The notes under the pieces are model-generated. The model did not search any database and was not told where the DNA came from. It worked only from the letters and a program-made list of their open reading frames with translations. From Marinobacter maritimus (lineage in GTDB: Bacteria; Pseudomonadota; Gammaproteobacteria; Pseudomonadales; Oleiphilaceae): a stretch of 64,000 bases of DNA. A program made the position numbers and the translations under genes. Shown in pieces: positions 16,547 to 26,094 of this stretch (positions within the stretch are counted from its first letter, which is position 1; every line of letters starts with the position of its first letter). The DNA is taken from positions 930,001 through 994,000 of the forward strand of contig NZ_VCGW01000002.1 of NCBI RefSeq assembly GCF_007671675.1. Direction: 5' to 3'.

Positions 16547-17448
16547 CTATTGAACGAAGCGGTTTCAGTTTCGGGCAAGGGCTGGCGCTTTGCCCTGCCG
16601 GCGATCAGGGAGCCCAGCACAATCAGAACACTGGCGGCGATAACGGCACTGGTGGCTTCGCCATAGCCCGCGACGATCAGCAATACCACGGAAATGAGCG
16701 GAGCGCCGTATGCCAGGGTGCCAAGCAACTGGATGTTGCCGTGCTTAACGCCATAATCCCAAGTGAAAAAGGCGATACCCACCGGCCCCAGGCCAAGACC
16801 CAGTACGCCGGTCCATTGAACCCATCCCGTTGGCCACACCGTCGTTTCCCAAACCAGATGGCACAGTAGGGCCAGAACAGCGGTTACACCACAAAACCAG
16901 CCCACGGCATCTGTCGGTACGTTTTTTACCAGCCGTGACAACACAGAGTATGACGACCAGATTAGCGCGCAACTGAAGGCAACCAGATACCCGTCGAGAT
17001 TGCCTAACGCAAACCCGTTGCTATTGCCTCCAATCAATAACCAGCATCCCATTAGGGCGAGCACCGCCCCCAAGAGGTGCTGTTTTCGCAAGGACTCGCC
17101 AGGTAAGAAGGAAGACATCAGAACGATAAACAACGGCCAGAGGTAGGCAAGCAGGCTCACTTCTACCGCCGGGGCCAGCGTCATGGCCTTGAAATAGGCA
17201 AAGTGGTAACCGAACAGACCACCAACCCCGATGCACCAGGCCAAAAGTGGCTGCCGCAAATACCGGATTCCACTATGCCCAGCGCGGAACCAGCGAACAC
17301 ACATCAGCAGAAATGCGATGCCAAAGGTCATCGCCATCAGCTGAAATTCCGGAATCTCCCCACCGGAAAGCTTGGTCAACAGCGCAAGCGTTCCCCACAA
17401 AAATACAGAGATGGAGCCTATCCACGTCGCCGCAATAATAGTTGCCAT
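16543..17448 (-). CDS. EamA/DMT family transporter (RhaT/YddG-like exporter)
   Basis: The 301-residue protein has ten hydrophobic segments in two five-helix halves, the usual EamA (DUF6) duplication. Markers are FLWGTLALLTKLSGG in the first helix, VEVSLLAYLWPLFIVLMSS at the end of the first half, and LIWSSYSVLSRLV in the second. YddG-like relatives export amino acids or metabolites; the substrate here cannot be determined. It is convergent with the M14 peptidase gene and has an AraC regulator 90 bases beyond its start, on the same strand. Confidence 0.88.
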   Translation of the reverse strand: MATIIAATWIGSISVFLWGTLALLTKLSGGEIPEFQLMAMTFGIAFLLMCVRWFRAGHSGIRYLRQPLLAWCIGVGGLFGYHFAYFKAMTLAPAVEVSLLAYLWPLFIVLMSSFLPGESLRKQHLLGAVLALMGCWLLIGGNSNGFALGNLDGYLVAFSCALIWSSYSVLSRLVKNVPTDAVGWFCGVTAVLALLCHLVWETTVWPTGWVQWTGVLGLGLGPVGIAFFTWDYGVKHGNIQLLGTLAYGAPLISVVLLIVAGYGEATSAVIAASVLIVLGSLIAGRAKRQPLPETETASFNS

Positions 17449-17538
17449 GACTTCCCCTTGAAACCAATCAGTTCATAACCTTCAGGAGACGAAGTTTATG
17501 ATCAGTCGAGGGTAGCCGGCTTTCTGATTACGGCAGCA

Positions 17539-18270
17539 TTATTTCGATTTTCGGCGGAAATGACTGGGCGATTTTCCAAAGTGTCGGGAAAAGCGATCGC
17601 TGAAAGACGACAGCGAGCTATAGCCCACGGAGTCAGCAATTCGCTGAATATTTAGATCCGACTGTTCCAATAACCGCCAGGACTCCTGCATGCGTAGCTC
17701 TGTCAGATAATGGTGAGGTGTCATGCCAATCTGTTTGCGAAATAACTCATTAAGCTGCCGGATACTCAGATGGGCGACAGCCGCGAGTTCGGCGGTGATA
17801 ATTTTCTTGTGGAAGTTATCGTCAATGAACTGTTTCGCTGTCGACACTCTCCTATCCAGGTTCAGCTTATCGCCGTGGCGCTCCTGCAAAAGCTGAATTA
17901 ACAACAGCAACATCTGATGCTCTGTGTGAGATGAGCCTGCCCCGTTTACCAATTGAGAGTGCAGAAACTGGATGTAGTGAAGCAATGCCGAATCCAGCTC
18001 AACAAAGAAGGGGAGCCGCTCCAATGCAGGGGCAAGAATCTCTGGTACATCAGCGACCAGAAATCGATTTTGGTCGGATGCGGAATACCCGTGGTCACTT
18101 CCGGACGGAATAATAGCGGCCCGGTTCCGCTCAACGGCACCCTCGGTTTGGTCTACAAACAGTGATAATTTGCCCAGCAGAGGCAACACCAGTTGGTGGT
18201 GCCCATGGGAATGGTGTTTTCCTTCATCACCATAACTTCGCAAATGGAGACTAACGTCGGATTTGGCCAT
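17539..18270 (-). CDS. AraC-family transcriptional regulator
   Basis: The 243-residue protein has a cupin-like ligand domain in residues 1-90, including HHSHGHHQLVLPLLGKLSLF and a conserved IPSG turn. The C-terminal AraC double helix-turn-helix lies from about 140 to 240: SIRQLNELFRKQIGMTPHHY for the first and IADSVGYSSLSSFSDRFSRH for the second, ending GKSPSHFRRK. It is transcribed toward the EamA exporter 90 bases downstream, so it may control that exporter; other targets are equally possible. Confidence 0.9.
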   Translation of the reverse strand: MAKSDVSLHLRSYGDEGKHHSHGHHQLVLPLLGKLSLFVDQTEGAVERNRAAIIPSGSDHGYSASDQNRFLVADVPEILAPALERLPFFVELDSALLHYIQFLHSQLVNGAGSSHTEHQMLLLLIQLLQERHGDKLNLDRRVSTAKQFIDDNFHKKIITAELAAVAHLSIRQLNELFRKQIGMTPHHYLTELRMQESWRLLEQSDLNIQRIADSVGYSSLSSFSDRFSRHFGKSPSHFRRKSK

Positions 18271-18287
18271 ATAGGGAGTATATTCGA

Positions 18288-18368
18288 ATGGCGCCGGTGA
18301 TTTTCCGTTTTCTGGTAATGGTGTTGTTGGTGGTTGGCAGTGCCGGTATGGTCAGCGTATTGTTTTGA
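18288..18368 (+). pseudogene. Remnant of TauE/SafE transporter C-terminus
   Basis: This short frame reads PVIFRFLVMVLLVVGSAGMV and then SVLF before a TGA. It matches the last 25 residues of the intact TauE/SafE gene at 32536-33360 (PVFFRMLGVVLLVVSSAGMV, SVLL). It has no upstream domain and no transporter around it, so I read it as the tail left by a deletion. Confidence 0.65.
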
Positions 18369-18444
18369 CGGCACTAATTTGGGGTGAGCCGGGAACACCG
18401 GCTCTGAGAGTTAGATTTGCCCCGGTTATCAAGGAGATGTGATT

Positions 18445-19206
18445 TTGCGTTTGCGAGTACTGTCGGATTTGCACGTTGAGTGTTTCAAAGAAGGTCGCGA
18501 CCTGCCGGATGTGGCCGCAGATGTGGTTATCCTTGCCGGAGACATTCACCGCACAACGGAAGGCCTTGCATGGGCAGCGGAACGTTTTTCGGGGCAGGAG
18601 ATTATCTACGTTCCGGGCAATCATGAGTTCTACGGAACAAACATGCCCGACACCCGGGAAGCATTGCGTGCTGAAGCCAGGCGCCTGGGAATCCACCTGC
18701 TTGATAACGACACGGTGAACATTGGCGGCGTGTGCTTTCATGGCACCACATTATGGACAGATTTTGACCTGTATAATGGCCACCCCGAGTATGATCCGTC
18801 GCAGACTGAACGACGTGCGCTCGCGTTTATGCCCGATTTCCGCATTATCGAACAACCAGCGGGCGAGGTGTTCAGCCCTGAAGGGAGTCAGAGGCTGCAC
18901 GCAGATGCCATAGCCTGGCTTGAAGTGGCGCTAAGCGAACCCTTCCCGGGGCCGCGAGTGGTGATCAGCCACCATGCGCCGTTACCAGAGTGTATTCCGC
19001 CAAAGTATCAGGGGGATTCGCTGTCGCCGGCCTTTGCTTCGGATTTGCGGGCGCTGATGGGGAAGATGGATCTATGGGTTCACGGCCACGTTCATGAGCC
19101 TGTTGATCTGCAGGTGGCGGGCACCCGGATATTCGCCAACCCGGGGGCCTATCCGAAAGAATACGAGCCACCGTTGTTTGTCGCAGACAGAATTATTGAG
19201 GTCTGA
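18445..19206 (+). CDS. Metallophosphoesterase (calcineurin-like)
   Basis: TTG 18445 gives LRLRVLSDLHVE, with AAGGAG eight bases upstream; GTG 18439 is too near that site. The 253-residue protein contains the two-metal motifs SDLHVE, VILAGDIH, PGNHEFYG, ISHHAPLP and WVHGHVHEP in order, the complete calcineurin-like phosphoesterase set. Length and motifs fit small bacterial metallophosphoesterases; the substrate is unknown. It follows the TauE remnant and is followed closely by a secreted protein of unknown function. Confidence 0.92.
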   Translation: MRLRVLSDLHVECFKEGRDLPDVAADVVILAGDIHRTTEGLAWAAERFSGQEIIYVPGNHEFYGTNMPDTREALRAEARRLGIHLLDNDTVNIGGVCFHGTTLWTDFDLYNGHPEYDPSQTERRALAFMPDFRIIEQPAGEVFSPEGSQRLHADAIAWLEVALSEPFPGPRVVISHHAPLPECIPPKYQGDSLSPAFASDLRALMGKMDLWVHGHVHEPVDLQVAGTRIFANPGAYPKEYEPPLFVADRIIEV

Positions 19207-19233
19207 GCCATCGCCTACCCAAAACAACTGTTC

Positions 19234-20022
19234 ATGATTTTCGCCGCTGGCTGGATTTCGACCGCCAGCGCCGATGAAGCTTGTCTGGCGTCAGCCCAGT
19301 CGGATCTGGAGCGCCTATACTGCGAGGTTGTAGAGCGCGGTGGAGGTGCAAGCCTGCCTTCTATGATGGATTTCAAGCGTAATGATCCAAAGGTTCAGGC
19401 GCTGCTGTTACGTCAGCCTGCCAAGCGTCTGAACTTGGCATTACCCGAGGTTTCGGGCAGCCCTGAACCGGAATCTGAACCTGAGGCGACCACACTACCG
19501 GGAGGACCCGCGAATGAATCCGGCTCTGAACCTTCGGTTGCCTTGGGGTTGGCGGATTGTCAGTTGAGGGGCGAGTTCATCCAGTGCCCGACAGTGGCCT
19601 ATGAACTGGTAGACAATCGCACACTGGCATCACTGGACGACGGCGTGCTGGAACCGGGTAACCGCCTGGAAATAGCGCCTTTTGATGGCGAACGTAGCGA
19701 TGATGAAGCCGTGCGATCCTATCTTTCGGTCGCTTATGATCTCTACATTCCCAAAATGCTGGCCATTGGCCTTGGTGCAAACACCATGAGCTTCACGGCG
19801 TTCCACAACGCCTTTCACACCCTTGAAAGCAGCGGCGTGGATTTTTCCGAGCGTATGGGGCAAACCTACGAGTTGCTCAAACAGGATCGAAAAACGCTGG
19901 GGGTGAAAGCCCGCTACCACGATGAGTTGCCGGAAAACCTGTCTCTGTGTGAAGCCATCGATCGTGATGTCATCGTGTGCGACAACGTCGGGACCAACTG
20001 GGTCTTTGTTCGGGCGAATTAA
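19234..20022 (+). CDS. Putative secreted protein of unknown function
   Basis: From ATG 19234 the frame begins with a signal-like hydrophobic stretch ending ASADEACLASA, so a cleaved signal peptide is likely. The open frame extends nine codons further to the stop of the preceding gene, without ATG, GTG or TTG but with an ATC at 19210; the true start may be ATC or 19234. Residues 95-115 are Pro/Glu/Ser rich and low in complexity. The C-terminal domain has Cys residues (CLCEAIDRDVIVC-like pattern near 240) that could form a disulphide. I do not recognise the family; it may be translated with the phosphoesterase gene. Confidence 0.6.
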   Translation: MIFAAGWISTASADEACLASAQSDLERLYCEVVERGGGASLPSMMDFKRNDPKVQALLLRQPAKRLNLALPEVSGSPEPESEPEATTLPGGPANESGSEPSVALGLADCQLRGEFIQCPTVAYELVDNRTLASLDDGVLEPGNRLEIAPFDGERSDDEAVRSYLSVAYDLYIPKMLAIGLGANTMSFTAFHNAFHTLESSGVDFSERMGQTYELLKQDRKTLGVKARYHDELPENLSLCEAIDRDVIVCDNVGTNWVFVRAN

Positions 20023-20162
20023 TAGCCCCTGCGTAGTACCTATACTCAGATCGAGAGACTCCGGGTATCAAGGCCTACAAAGTGGGATTGATTTTTCCAC
20101 GGGTACACCGCGTTATACGGCGGTGTGTCGGGCTATCTTGTCAGGTGTACATTGGGAGTCTG
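20023..20162. other. Short intergenic gap between convergent genes
   Basis: Only the terminator described next is recognised; no gene is seen. Confidence 0.3.
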
Positions 20163-20193
20163 AAAAAAGCGAGGCCTATAGAATAAGCCTCGC
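20163..20193 (-). terminator. Rho-independent terminator of the aldehyde dehydrogenase gene
   Basis: On the minus strand AGCGAGGC and GGCCTCGC can pair around a ten-base loop, followed by a run of T. It lies just past the stop of the dehydrogenase gene at 20205. Confidence 0.8.
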
Positions 20194-20204
20194 TGCAGAA
20201 GCTT

Positions 20205-21782
20205 TTAAACTAGTCGCTTGCCATCCACTAGCTGAGAAACCTTCAGTGGATTGCCGTCCTGGAGAGCTTCAGGTAATAGCGCCTGAGGAAGGTTCTGGTA
20301 GCAAACCGGGCGCAAGAAGCGATGAATTGCAGCACTGCCAACGGAAGTGGTGCGTGAGTCTGAAGTTGCCGGGAAGGGGCCTCCATGAACCATTGCGTGG
20401 CATACCTCAACGCCCGTCGGCCAGCCATTTGCCATCACCCGGCCAGCCTTTTCTTCCAGGGTGGGAAGCAGGAACCTGGCCTGCTCAATGTCACCTTCGT
20501 CCATCTGTATGGTAGCGGTTAGCTGCCCTTCCAGCTTTTCTGCAACACGCTTCACTTGTGCTATGTCGTCGCATTCAATCACGACGGAGCAGGCGCCAAA
20601 CACTTCGTCCTGAAGGCTCAGGTCACTGATAAACGCTTCGGCAGAAGTGGTGAACAGGAAGGCCTGGCATTGGTTTGGCGCTTCGCTATTCTCGCCGTTG
20701 CCCAGCGAGCGAACATTGTCGTTGTCAGACAGCGCTTTAACGCCCTGTACATACGCATCATGGATGCCTGGCGTCAGCATGGTCTGGGCCGCCACAGCGG
20801 AGATGCTTTTGCTGGCTGCTGCCACGAATTCATCAAGTGCCTGGCTGCGTACAGCAATGACCAGGCCTGGGTTGGTGCAGAACTGGCCAGCTCCCATCGC
20901 CAGGGAGCCGACAAAACCCTCCGCCAGCGCCGGGCTGCGTGATTGCAGAGCTTCGGGTAATAAAAATACCGGATTGATACTGCTCATCTCGGCATAAACA
21001 GGTATCGGCTGAGGGCGAGCCTGAGCCGTTGCCATCAATGCCATGCCGCCACGGCGTGAGCCGGTAAAACCGATGGCTTTGATCCGCGGGTCTGATACCA
21101 ACGCCTGACCGATCTCGTTGCCGGAACCAAACAGCAGTGAGAACACACCTTCTGGCATTTCGCACAGCCTGGCTGCGGCTTGCACCGCGAGGCCGACCAA
21201 CTCGGAGGTGCCGGGGTGAGCGGAGTGTCCCTTAACAATGACCGGGCAACCCGCAGCCAGGGCCGACGCGGTGTCTCCACCGGCGACGCTGAATGCTAGC
21301 GGGAAGTTGCTGGCACCGAACACCACAATAGGGCCCAGGGCGATATGTTGCTGGCGCAAATCAACTCGGGGTAAGGGCTTACGCTCTGGCAAAGCCGGAT
21401 CGATACGGACATCCAACCATTCACCTTCACGCACCACGGATGCGAACAGGCGTAATTGGCCACAGGTCCGGCCCCGCTCACCTTCCAGGCGTGCCCTTGG
21501 AAGGCCGGATTCAAGCATTCCACGCTGGATCAGTTCATCGCCGAGCGCTTCTATCTGATCTGCAATGGTGTCCAGAAAAGCCGCACGCTGTTGCAGTGAG
21601 GATGTTCGAAACTCGACGCTTGCCGAGTCGGCTAGCGCACATGCACGTTCGACCTCGGCGGCACCACTACTTGGGTATGCCGGCTCAAGCCGCTCACCGG
21701 TGGCAGGGTTGACTGCCTGAATGGGAGCACCTGTTGCGAAAAAAGTATCCTGGCCGATCAATTGCTGACCTTTGGGGTGCAT
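20205..21782 (-). CDS. Aldehyde dehydrogenase, alpha-ketoglutaric semialdehyde dehydrogenase type
   Basis: Start at 21782 follows TAGGAGC. The 525-residue protein has the NAD(P)-binding features [16 protein letters not shown] and [16 protein letters not shown], the glycine motif GFTGSRRGG, the general base Glu in [11 protein letters not shown] and the catalytic Cys in [12 protein letters not shown] (about residue 305). These are typical of the KGSADH group, which oxidises 2-oxoglutarate semialdehyde to 2-oxoglutarate late in sugar-acid, arabinose or hydroxyproline breakdown. It is followed upstream by TctA/TctB/TctC and RraA-like genes, so the locus probably takes up and degrades a carboxylate. 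The family is strong, the exact substrate inferred. Confidence 0.85.
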   Translation of the reverse strand: MHPKGQQLIGQDTFFATGAPIQAVNPATGERLEPAYPSSGAAEVERACALADSASVEFRTSSLQQRAAFLDTIADQIEALGDELIQRGMLESGLPRARLEGERGRTCGQLRLFASVVREGEWLDVRIDPALPERKPLPRVDLRQQHIALGPIVVFGASNFPLAFSVAGGDTASALAAGCPVIVKGHSAHPGTSELVGLAVQAAARLCEMPEGVFSLLFGSGNEIGQALVSDPRIKAIGFTGSRRGGMALMATAQARPQPIPVYAEMSSINPVFLLPEALQSRSPALAEGFVGSLAMGAGQFCTNPGLVIAVRSQALDEFVAAASKSISAVAAQTMLTPGIHDAYVQGVKALSDNDNVRSLGNGENSEAPNQCQAFLFTTSAEAFISDLSLQDEVFGACSVVIECDDIAQVKRVAEKLEGQLTATIQMDEGDIEQARFLLPTLEEKAGRVMANGWPTGVEVCHAMVHGGPFPATSDSRTTSVGSAAIHRFLRPVCYQNLPQALLPEALQDGNPLKVSQLVDGKRLV

Positions 21783-21894
21783 ATTCTTGCTCCTACGTTG
21801 CACATAACAGAAAAAGGATTGGATCCTAACGTATCGACAAATAGCCCTACTCGGCGGCAGTGTGCTGCCGGGTAGGGCGGGCTAAATAACTTCG

Positions 21895-23424
21895 TCAGGC
21901 GCTTTGAGCTGCACCCGTCGGTTTTTGAAGTGGCTTTTTGATTGCGAGAAAGTAGACGAAAACCAGTGTGAGAATGACAAAGAACAAGCTGTCCAGGCTG
22001 GTAAAGAATGTCATCGGGTTGCCGTTGGAAAGAGCGAGCGAACGGCGCAAAAACTCTTCCAGATTGGGGCCAAGAATAAAGCCAAGCAGCATGGTGACCA
22101 CCGGGAAATCATTCTTTCTCATGTAGTACGCCAGCACACCCAATACCAACGCCATCATCATCTGAAAAGTTGAATAGGTGGCTACGTAACTGCCGACCAC
22201 GGCAAGAAGGGCAATAGAGCCATAGAGTATGTCCTTGCGGATCGAAACAATCTTGATGAAATAGGGCCCAAGCAGGAACAGTGTTAAAGGAATCAATACC
22301 ACCGCGCTGAACAGGAGGGATGCGAGCACCGGTGCAATCAGGTCAGCTTGCCCTGCCATTAACTGAGGGCCTGGCTGAATGCCGTTGATCACCAGGACGC
22401 CGAGCATGATGGCGGTAATCGGATCACCCGGGATACCGAACGTCAACATAGGTACCAGGGCGCCACCGCAAACCGCATTGTTGGCGCTTTCGGATGCCGC
22501 AATCCCCTTGGGGTTGCCCTTGCCGTAGCTTTCAGGGTTCGGTGAAGTGCGTACCGTTTCAACGTAGGCGAGAAAGCTGCCCATCGACCCACCTGCACCG
22601 GGCAGAGTTCCGACCGAGTAGCCGATCAATGACGACTTGATATAGCAGGCAAGGCCGATTTCACGAATGGATGAGAGCGGGGGGATGAAGTCGCGGCGTC
22701 TGATCTTAACCGCGCTCATGGCTTCGGTCATTTTGCGGTCTTCTTTTGCTGCCCCGGCCTGCATCAGGATTTCACTGATGGCAAAGGTGCCGATAATGAC
22801 CGGCATCAGGTCGATGCCCGCGGTGAGGCTGCTGAATCCGAAGGTGAAGCGGGTAACGGGCTCCATAGCATCCAGGCCTATGGTCGCCAGCATTAAACCA
22901 ATGCATGCGGCCATGGCAGCTTTAATGACCTTGCCGCGTTGCGCTATGACGATGACAACCATGGCAAACGCTAACAATGAAAACTTCCCGGTGGTCTGTA
23001 CCAGTAACGATGCCTCTGCAATGAAGGGCGCAAGACCAATAAGCAGCATAGCGCCTATCGCTCCGCCAGCCATTGAACCAATGGCGGCGTGCCCCAGAGC
23101 CAGGGCGCCCTTGCCCTGTTTCTGCAGTGGGTAGCCATCCAGGGCTGTCATCATGGATGAGGGCGCCCCGGGGATATTAATGGTGGTCGCTGTAATACTG
23201 CCGCCACACATGCCCGCCATATAAATACTGGCGCAGGCCATCAATGCGATGGTGACATCCAGGCTGTAGGTCAGCGGTAGCAACAGCGCCAGCGCCAAGG
23301 TTGCAGTCAACCCCGGAATGGCGGAAAAAATAGTGCCGATGATAAAACCTGCGATTACGTAGGCCAGTACCACAGGGTCGAGCAGCTTCGTGAAACTGCT
23401 GGCTACAAGTATAATGAATTCCAT
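21895..23424 (-). CDS. tctA: Tripartite tricarboxylate transporter, large membrane subunit TctA
   Basis: The 509-residue protein has about twelve membrane segments and the TctA family signatures GTIFSAIPGLTATLALALLL near residue 30, ASIYMAGMCGGSITATTINI, and LPGAGGSMGSFLAY around 280, plus the LTFGIPGDPITAIMLG block. It forms the channel of a TTT-type solute importer with TctB, whose gene starts four bases beyond, and TctC. The high similarity of this part to characterised TctA proteins supports the name; the solute is not known. It is the first of two such systems in this window. Confidence 0.93.
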   Translation of the reverse strand: MEFIILVASSFTKLLDPVVLAYVIAGFIIGTIFSAIPGLTATLALALLLPLTYSLDVTIALMACASIYMAGMCGGSITATTINIPGAPSSMMTALDGYPLQKQGKGALALGHAAIGSMAGGAIGAMLLIGLAPFIAEASLLVQTTGKFSLLAFAMVVIVIAQRGKVIKAAMAACIGLMLATIGLDAMEPVTRFTFGFSSLTAGIDLMPVIIGTFAISEILMQAGAAKEDRKMTEAMSAVKIRRRDFIPPLSSIREIGLACYIKSSLIGYSVGTLPGAGGSMGSFLAYVETVRTSPNPESYGKGNPKGIAASESANNAVCGGALVPMLTFGIPGDPITAIMLGVLVINGIQPGPQLMAGQADLIAPVLASLLFSAVVLIPLTLFLLGPYFIKIVSIRKDILYGSIALLAVVGSYVATYSTFQMMMALVLGVLAYYMRKNDFPVVTMLLGFILGPNLEEFLRRSLALSNGNPMTFFTSLDSLFFVILTLVFVYFLAIKKPLQKPTGAAQSA

Positions 23425-23427
23425 AAG

Positions 23428-23895
23428 TTAACCCCTCAAGGTCGGGAGTCTAACTCCGAAAAGTAGTTCGAAAACGAGGTACCCCAAAGTGGCGATCACG
23501 ATTGAAATGACGGCCTTTTGGGCAATTTTTTTCTTTTCGGAAAACAACAGCATCATTGAAAAAACAAACAGTGCTGAGGGGATGAAATACCCGATCGCTG
23601 AAAAGGCAAGAATGTAGATGAAGATCAGAAGAACAAGGATCGGAGCCGCATATGGGCTGCTTTCATCACCGGAATCCGCTGCTCCGCTTTTTACAAGAAG
23701 CCATTCTTTAAAAAGGAGTATCCCACTGAACAACACGGCAAGTGAGCCGATGATCAGCGGAAAAAAAGACGGCTGCAGTCGGCCGTCCAACATTGGATTT
23801 CCAATATTGAAGGCAGTGACGAGATATCCGACAGAAACAATAAAAACTAAAAACTGAAAGATGATTTTTTTATAAAAATAAAACATATCATGCAC
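23428..23895 (-). CDS. tctB: Tripartite tricarboxylate transporter, small membrane subunit TctB
   Basis: The 155-residue protein has four hydrophobic segments (about residues 10-30, 42-62, 80-102 and 115-145) and the FFPLIIGSLAVLFSGILLF stretch common in TctB proteins. TctB is poorly conserved, so the call rests on length, topology and position between TctC and TctA. A start at Met4 is also possible, but ATG 23895 has a purine-rich AGAGGTG upstream. Confidence 0.88.
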   Translation of the reverse strand: MHDMFYFYKKIIFQFLVFIVSVGYLVTAFNIGNPMLDGRLQPSFFPLIIGSLAVLFSGILLFKEWLLVKSGAADSGDESSPYAAPILVLLIFIYILAFSAIGYFIPSALFVFSMMLLFSEKKKIAQKAVISIVIATLGYLVFELLFGVRLPTLRG

Positions 23896-23946
23896 CTCTG
23901 GGTATCATCCCCCTGTCAGCACTGCAGGGGGATGTGCGCCACATCG

Positions 23947-24912
23947 TTATAGACCGAGTTCGTCCATAACTTTGAACGTTTCAGATTGCAGGTCATCAAT
24001 CCACGTCTGCACATCATTGGCGCCCAGCCAGTTTGGCGTTACGCCTACACCTTTTACCCAGGTTTGAAACTCGTCGCTTTCAAAAGCATCCTTGAACGAC
24101 GTTTCGAGTGAGGCAATGAATTCGTCAGGCGTGTTCTTCGGTGCAGCCAGCAAAATGAAGCTTCCGGTCTCCAGATCGTAGCCGAGAGTGCTAATGGGGG
24201 GCACATCAGGAAACGATGGATTCTGCATCGATGACAGCTCCACCACGCCTTTCACATCGCCAGATTCTATGACCCCGCTGAAGTCGCCCAGGCTTGAAAT
24301 CGCGGCATCCAGTTCACCGGACAGCAGAGCTTCTGCCTCAGCGCTTGAAGATCCAGGGTAGGTGATATCGTTAAACTTGACCCCAGCCTGTTTCTCTAGG
24401 CGACGGACGGCAAGAAAAGGCCCTGACCCTCTGGGCGCAACGCCCACGCGGACGGTATTGGGTTTTGCTTTGGCGGCTTCAATCAGTTGCTTGAAATCGG
24501 TAAAGCCAGACTTTTCCGACACCACTACAGCGTCGGCTTCGCTTGTGATTCGAGCAATCGGGGTCATGTTATCCAGCGAGTAGCCTGGAACCATTTTGCC
24601 GCGCGGAAGGGTGATCACGCTGTCGTAGGTCAGCACACCGATGGTGTGACCGTCAGGGCGAGCACGGGTCATTTGCATCAAACCGGAAGCGGTCACGGCA
24701 CCGGCGATGTTTTCTATGTAAATTGAAACCGGCATTTGCTGCTCGGCAATACTGCCGAGCTTTCGTGATATGGCGTCGGCGCCGCCGCCGGCAGGCCAGG
24801 GCACGATGAGACGAATATCGCGGGAAGGATAGTCAGCCGCCGCTGCAGTTGAGGCGAGCAGGCAAGCGCCGATGACGCAAACAAGTTGGTTTTTCAATCT
24901 TTTTAAGATCAT
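23947..24912 (-). CDS. tctC: TctC-type periplasmic solute-binding protein
   Basis: ATG 24912 starts a standard signal peptide (LVCVIGACLLASTAAAADYP, cleavage likely after AAA). The upstream GTG frame lacks a signal. The 321-residue protein carries IRLIVPWPAGGGADAISRKL, the TctC/Bug ligand-binding signature, and MTRARPDGHTIGVLTYDSVI. It would capture the carboxylate for the TctAB membrane pair. The gene precedes tctB, 51 bases away. Bug proteins bind diverse carboxylates, so the ligand is not predicted. Confidence 0.93.
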   Translation of the reverse strand: MILKRLKNQLVCVIGACLLASTAAAADYPSRDIRLIVPWPAGGGADAISRKLGSIAEQQMPVSIYIENIAGAVTASGLMQMTRARPDGHTIGVLTYDSVITLPRGKMVPGYSLDNMTPIARITSEADAVVVSEKSGFTDFKQLIEAAKAKPNTVRVGVAPRGSGPFLAVRRLEKQAGVKFNDITYPGSSSAEAEALLSGELDAAISSLGDFSGVIESGDVKGVVELSSMQNPSFPDVPPISTLGYDLETGSFILLAAPKNTPDEFIASLETSFKDAFESDEFQTWVKGVGVTPNWLGANDVQTWIDDLQSETFKVMDELGL

Positions 24913-25032
24913 GGCTATGTCTCTTTTTGTTTGATTGTTATTTATAGGCACTCAATTCTTACGACAATCTATTCAGAGCGAGGCGCGAATATCGTTGTGA
25001 TTATTGCTTTCACCTCATGGGTCTGGTGACCA

Positions 25033-25755
25033 CTATGCCTTTTGGTTGTTGTACTCCTCCAGAGTTTCTGCGTTAGGAGGGTACAGCCCAATGACTTTGC
25101 TTCCCGCCCGAACTTTATCCAGCACAAAATCTTCGAAGAGCTCCATTGCAAGTGCTTCTTCTGAAACCTCCTGTGCAATTTCCACAGGGATAACGATGAT
25201 GCCGTCACCATCGCCGACTAACACATCGCCTGGATTAACCATCACACCGCCGCAGCCGATCGGTACTTGTATGTCTACGGCGTGGTGCTTGGTCAGGTTG
25301 GTTGGAGCGCTTGGCTTGGCGCAAAAAATCGGCATGTTCATTTCAGATGCATCGTTGAAATCTCTGATGCCCGCATCGGAAACAAAACCCGCACACTTGC
25401 GAACTTCCAATCGAGTAAGAAGGATGCTCCCGGCAGAAGCAGCTGTTGCGTCCTGACGACAGTCTGAAACCAGCACCATGCCTTCCGGGACGGATTCAAC
25501 GGCCAGGCGCTGAGGGTGCTCAGGGCTTTTGAATGCCGCAACGGTGTCAACGTCTTCACGAGCCGGGATGTAGCGCAGGGTGAACGCCTGGCCGACCATC
25601 TTTAGTTTTTGGTTGTTGATGAGGCTGACACCCTGGATGTAGGTGTTGCGTAAACCTCTTTTGAACAGCGCAGTGTGCAGAGTTGCTGTCGACACGCGAC
25701 GAAGATCGTCAATAACTTTCTGACTTACCTGCATATTTTTAGTGCTTGTTGTCAT
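25033..25755 (-). CDS. RraA-like protein / HMG aldolase-type
   Basis: The 240-residue protein has the RraA/HMG-aldolase fold: VSTATLHTALFKRGL near residue 20, a central GMVLVSDCRQDATAASAGSI, and GGVMVNPGDVLVGDGDGIIVIPVEIAQEV, the conserved Gly-rich active-site strand with the metal-binding Asp. The family includes 4-hydroxy-4-methyl-2-oxoglutarate and 4-carboxy-4-hydroxy-2-oxoadipate aldolases and the regulator RraA. In this locus, an aldolase or oxaloacetate decarboxylase role beside tctABC is likelier than RNase regulation. The first gene of the leftward cluster, divergent from a GntR regulator. Confidence 0.82.
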   Translation of the reverse strand: MTTSTKNMQVSQKVIDDLRRVSTATLHTALFKRGLRNTYIQGVSLINNQKLKMVGQAFTLRYIPAREDVDTVAAFKSPEHPQRLAVESVPEGMVLVSDCRQDATAASAGSILLTRLEVRKCAGFVSDAGIRDFNDASEMNMPIFCAKPSAPTNLTKHHAVDIQVPIGCGGVMVNPGDVLVGDGDGIIVIPVEIAQEVSEEALAMELFEDFVLDKVRAGSKVIGLYPPNAETLEEYNNQKA

Positions 25756-25828
25756 GCATATCTACCTTGACTGAATGGAACACACCCTGACTGTACGTTA
25801 TGGGATTTTACAAATCAAACAACTTTTT

Positions 25829-25841
25829 ACAACTTAGTTGT
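25829..25841 (+). promoter_or_regulatory. Probable FadR/GntR operator
   Basis: The imperfect palindrome ACAACTTAGTTGT sits in the 339-base gap between the divergent RraA-like and GntR genes and is flanked by further TTGTTTTTGT/AACAACTTTTT. GntR-family operators often have this AT-rich form. Not proven. Confidence 0.4.
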
Positions 25842-26094
25842 TTTTGTAATATTCTATTAGGCAGTAGTCGATAGAAGGAGGCTTCAGGAAAGCGGTCTTC
25901 AGGAAATTGTCTTGCGGAAAAATGTTTTAAAATGATAATGTTCGGCGATGTTTGCGCAATTTTATAGATAATAAAGGCACTGTGAACGAAGATTTTATGG
26001 TCCCTGTGTAAATGAATCGTTAGCCATATTGGTCACCAGAGCTGTTAAAAGTTGTCTCTTGTGGCATTTTCTACCCTGTTTTGGTTGTATAACT

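Noticed and set aside
17480..17515. Tiny frame with AGGAG before ATG after the EamA gene
   Set aside because: It stops after five codons.
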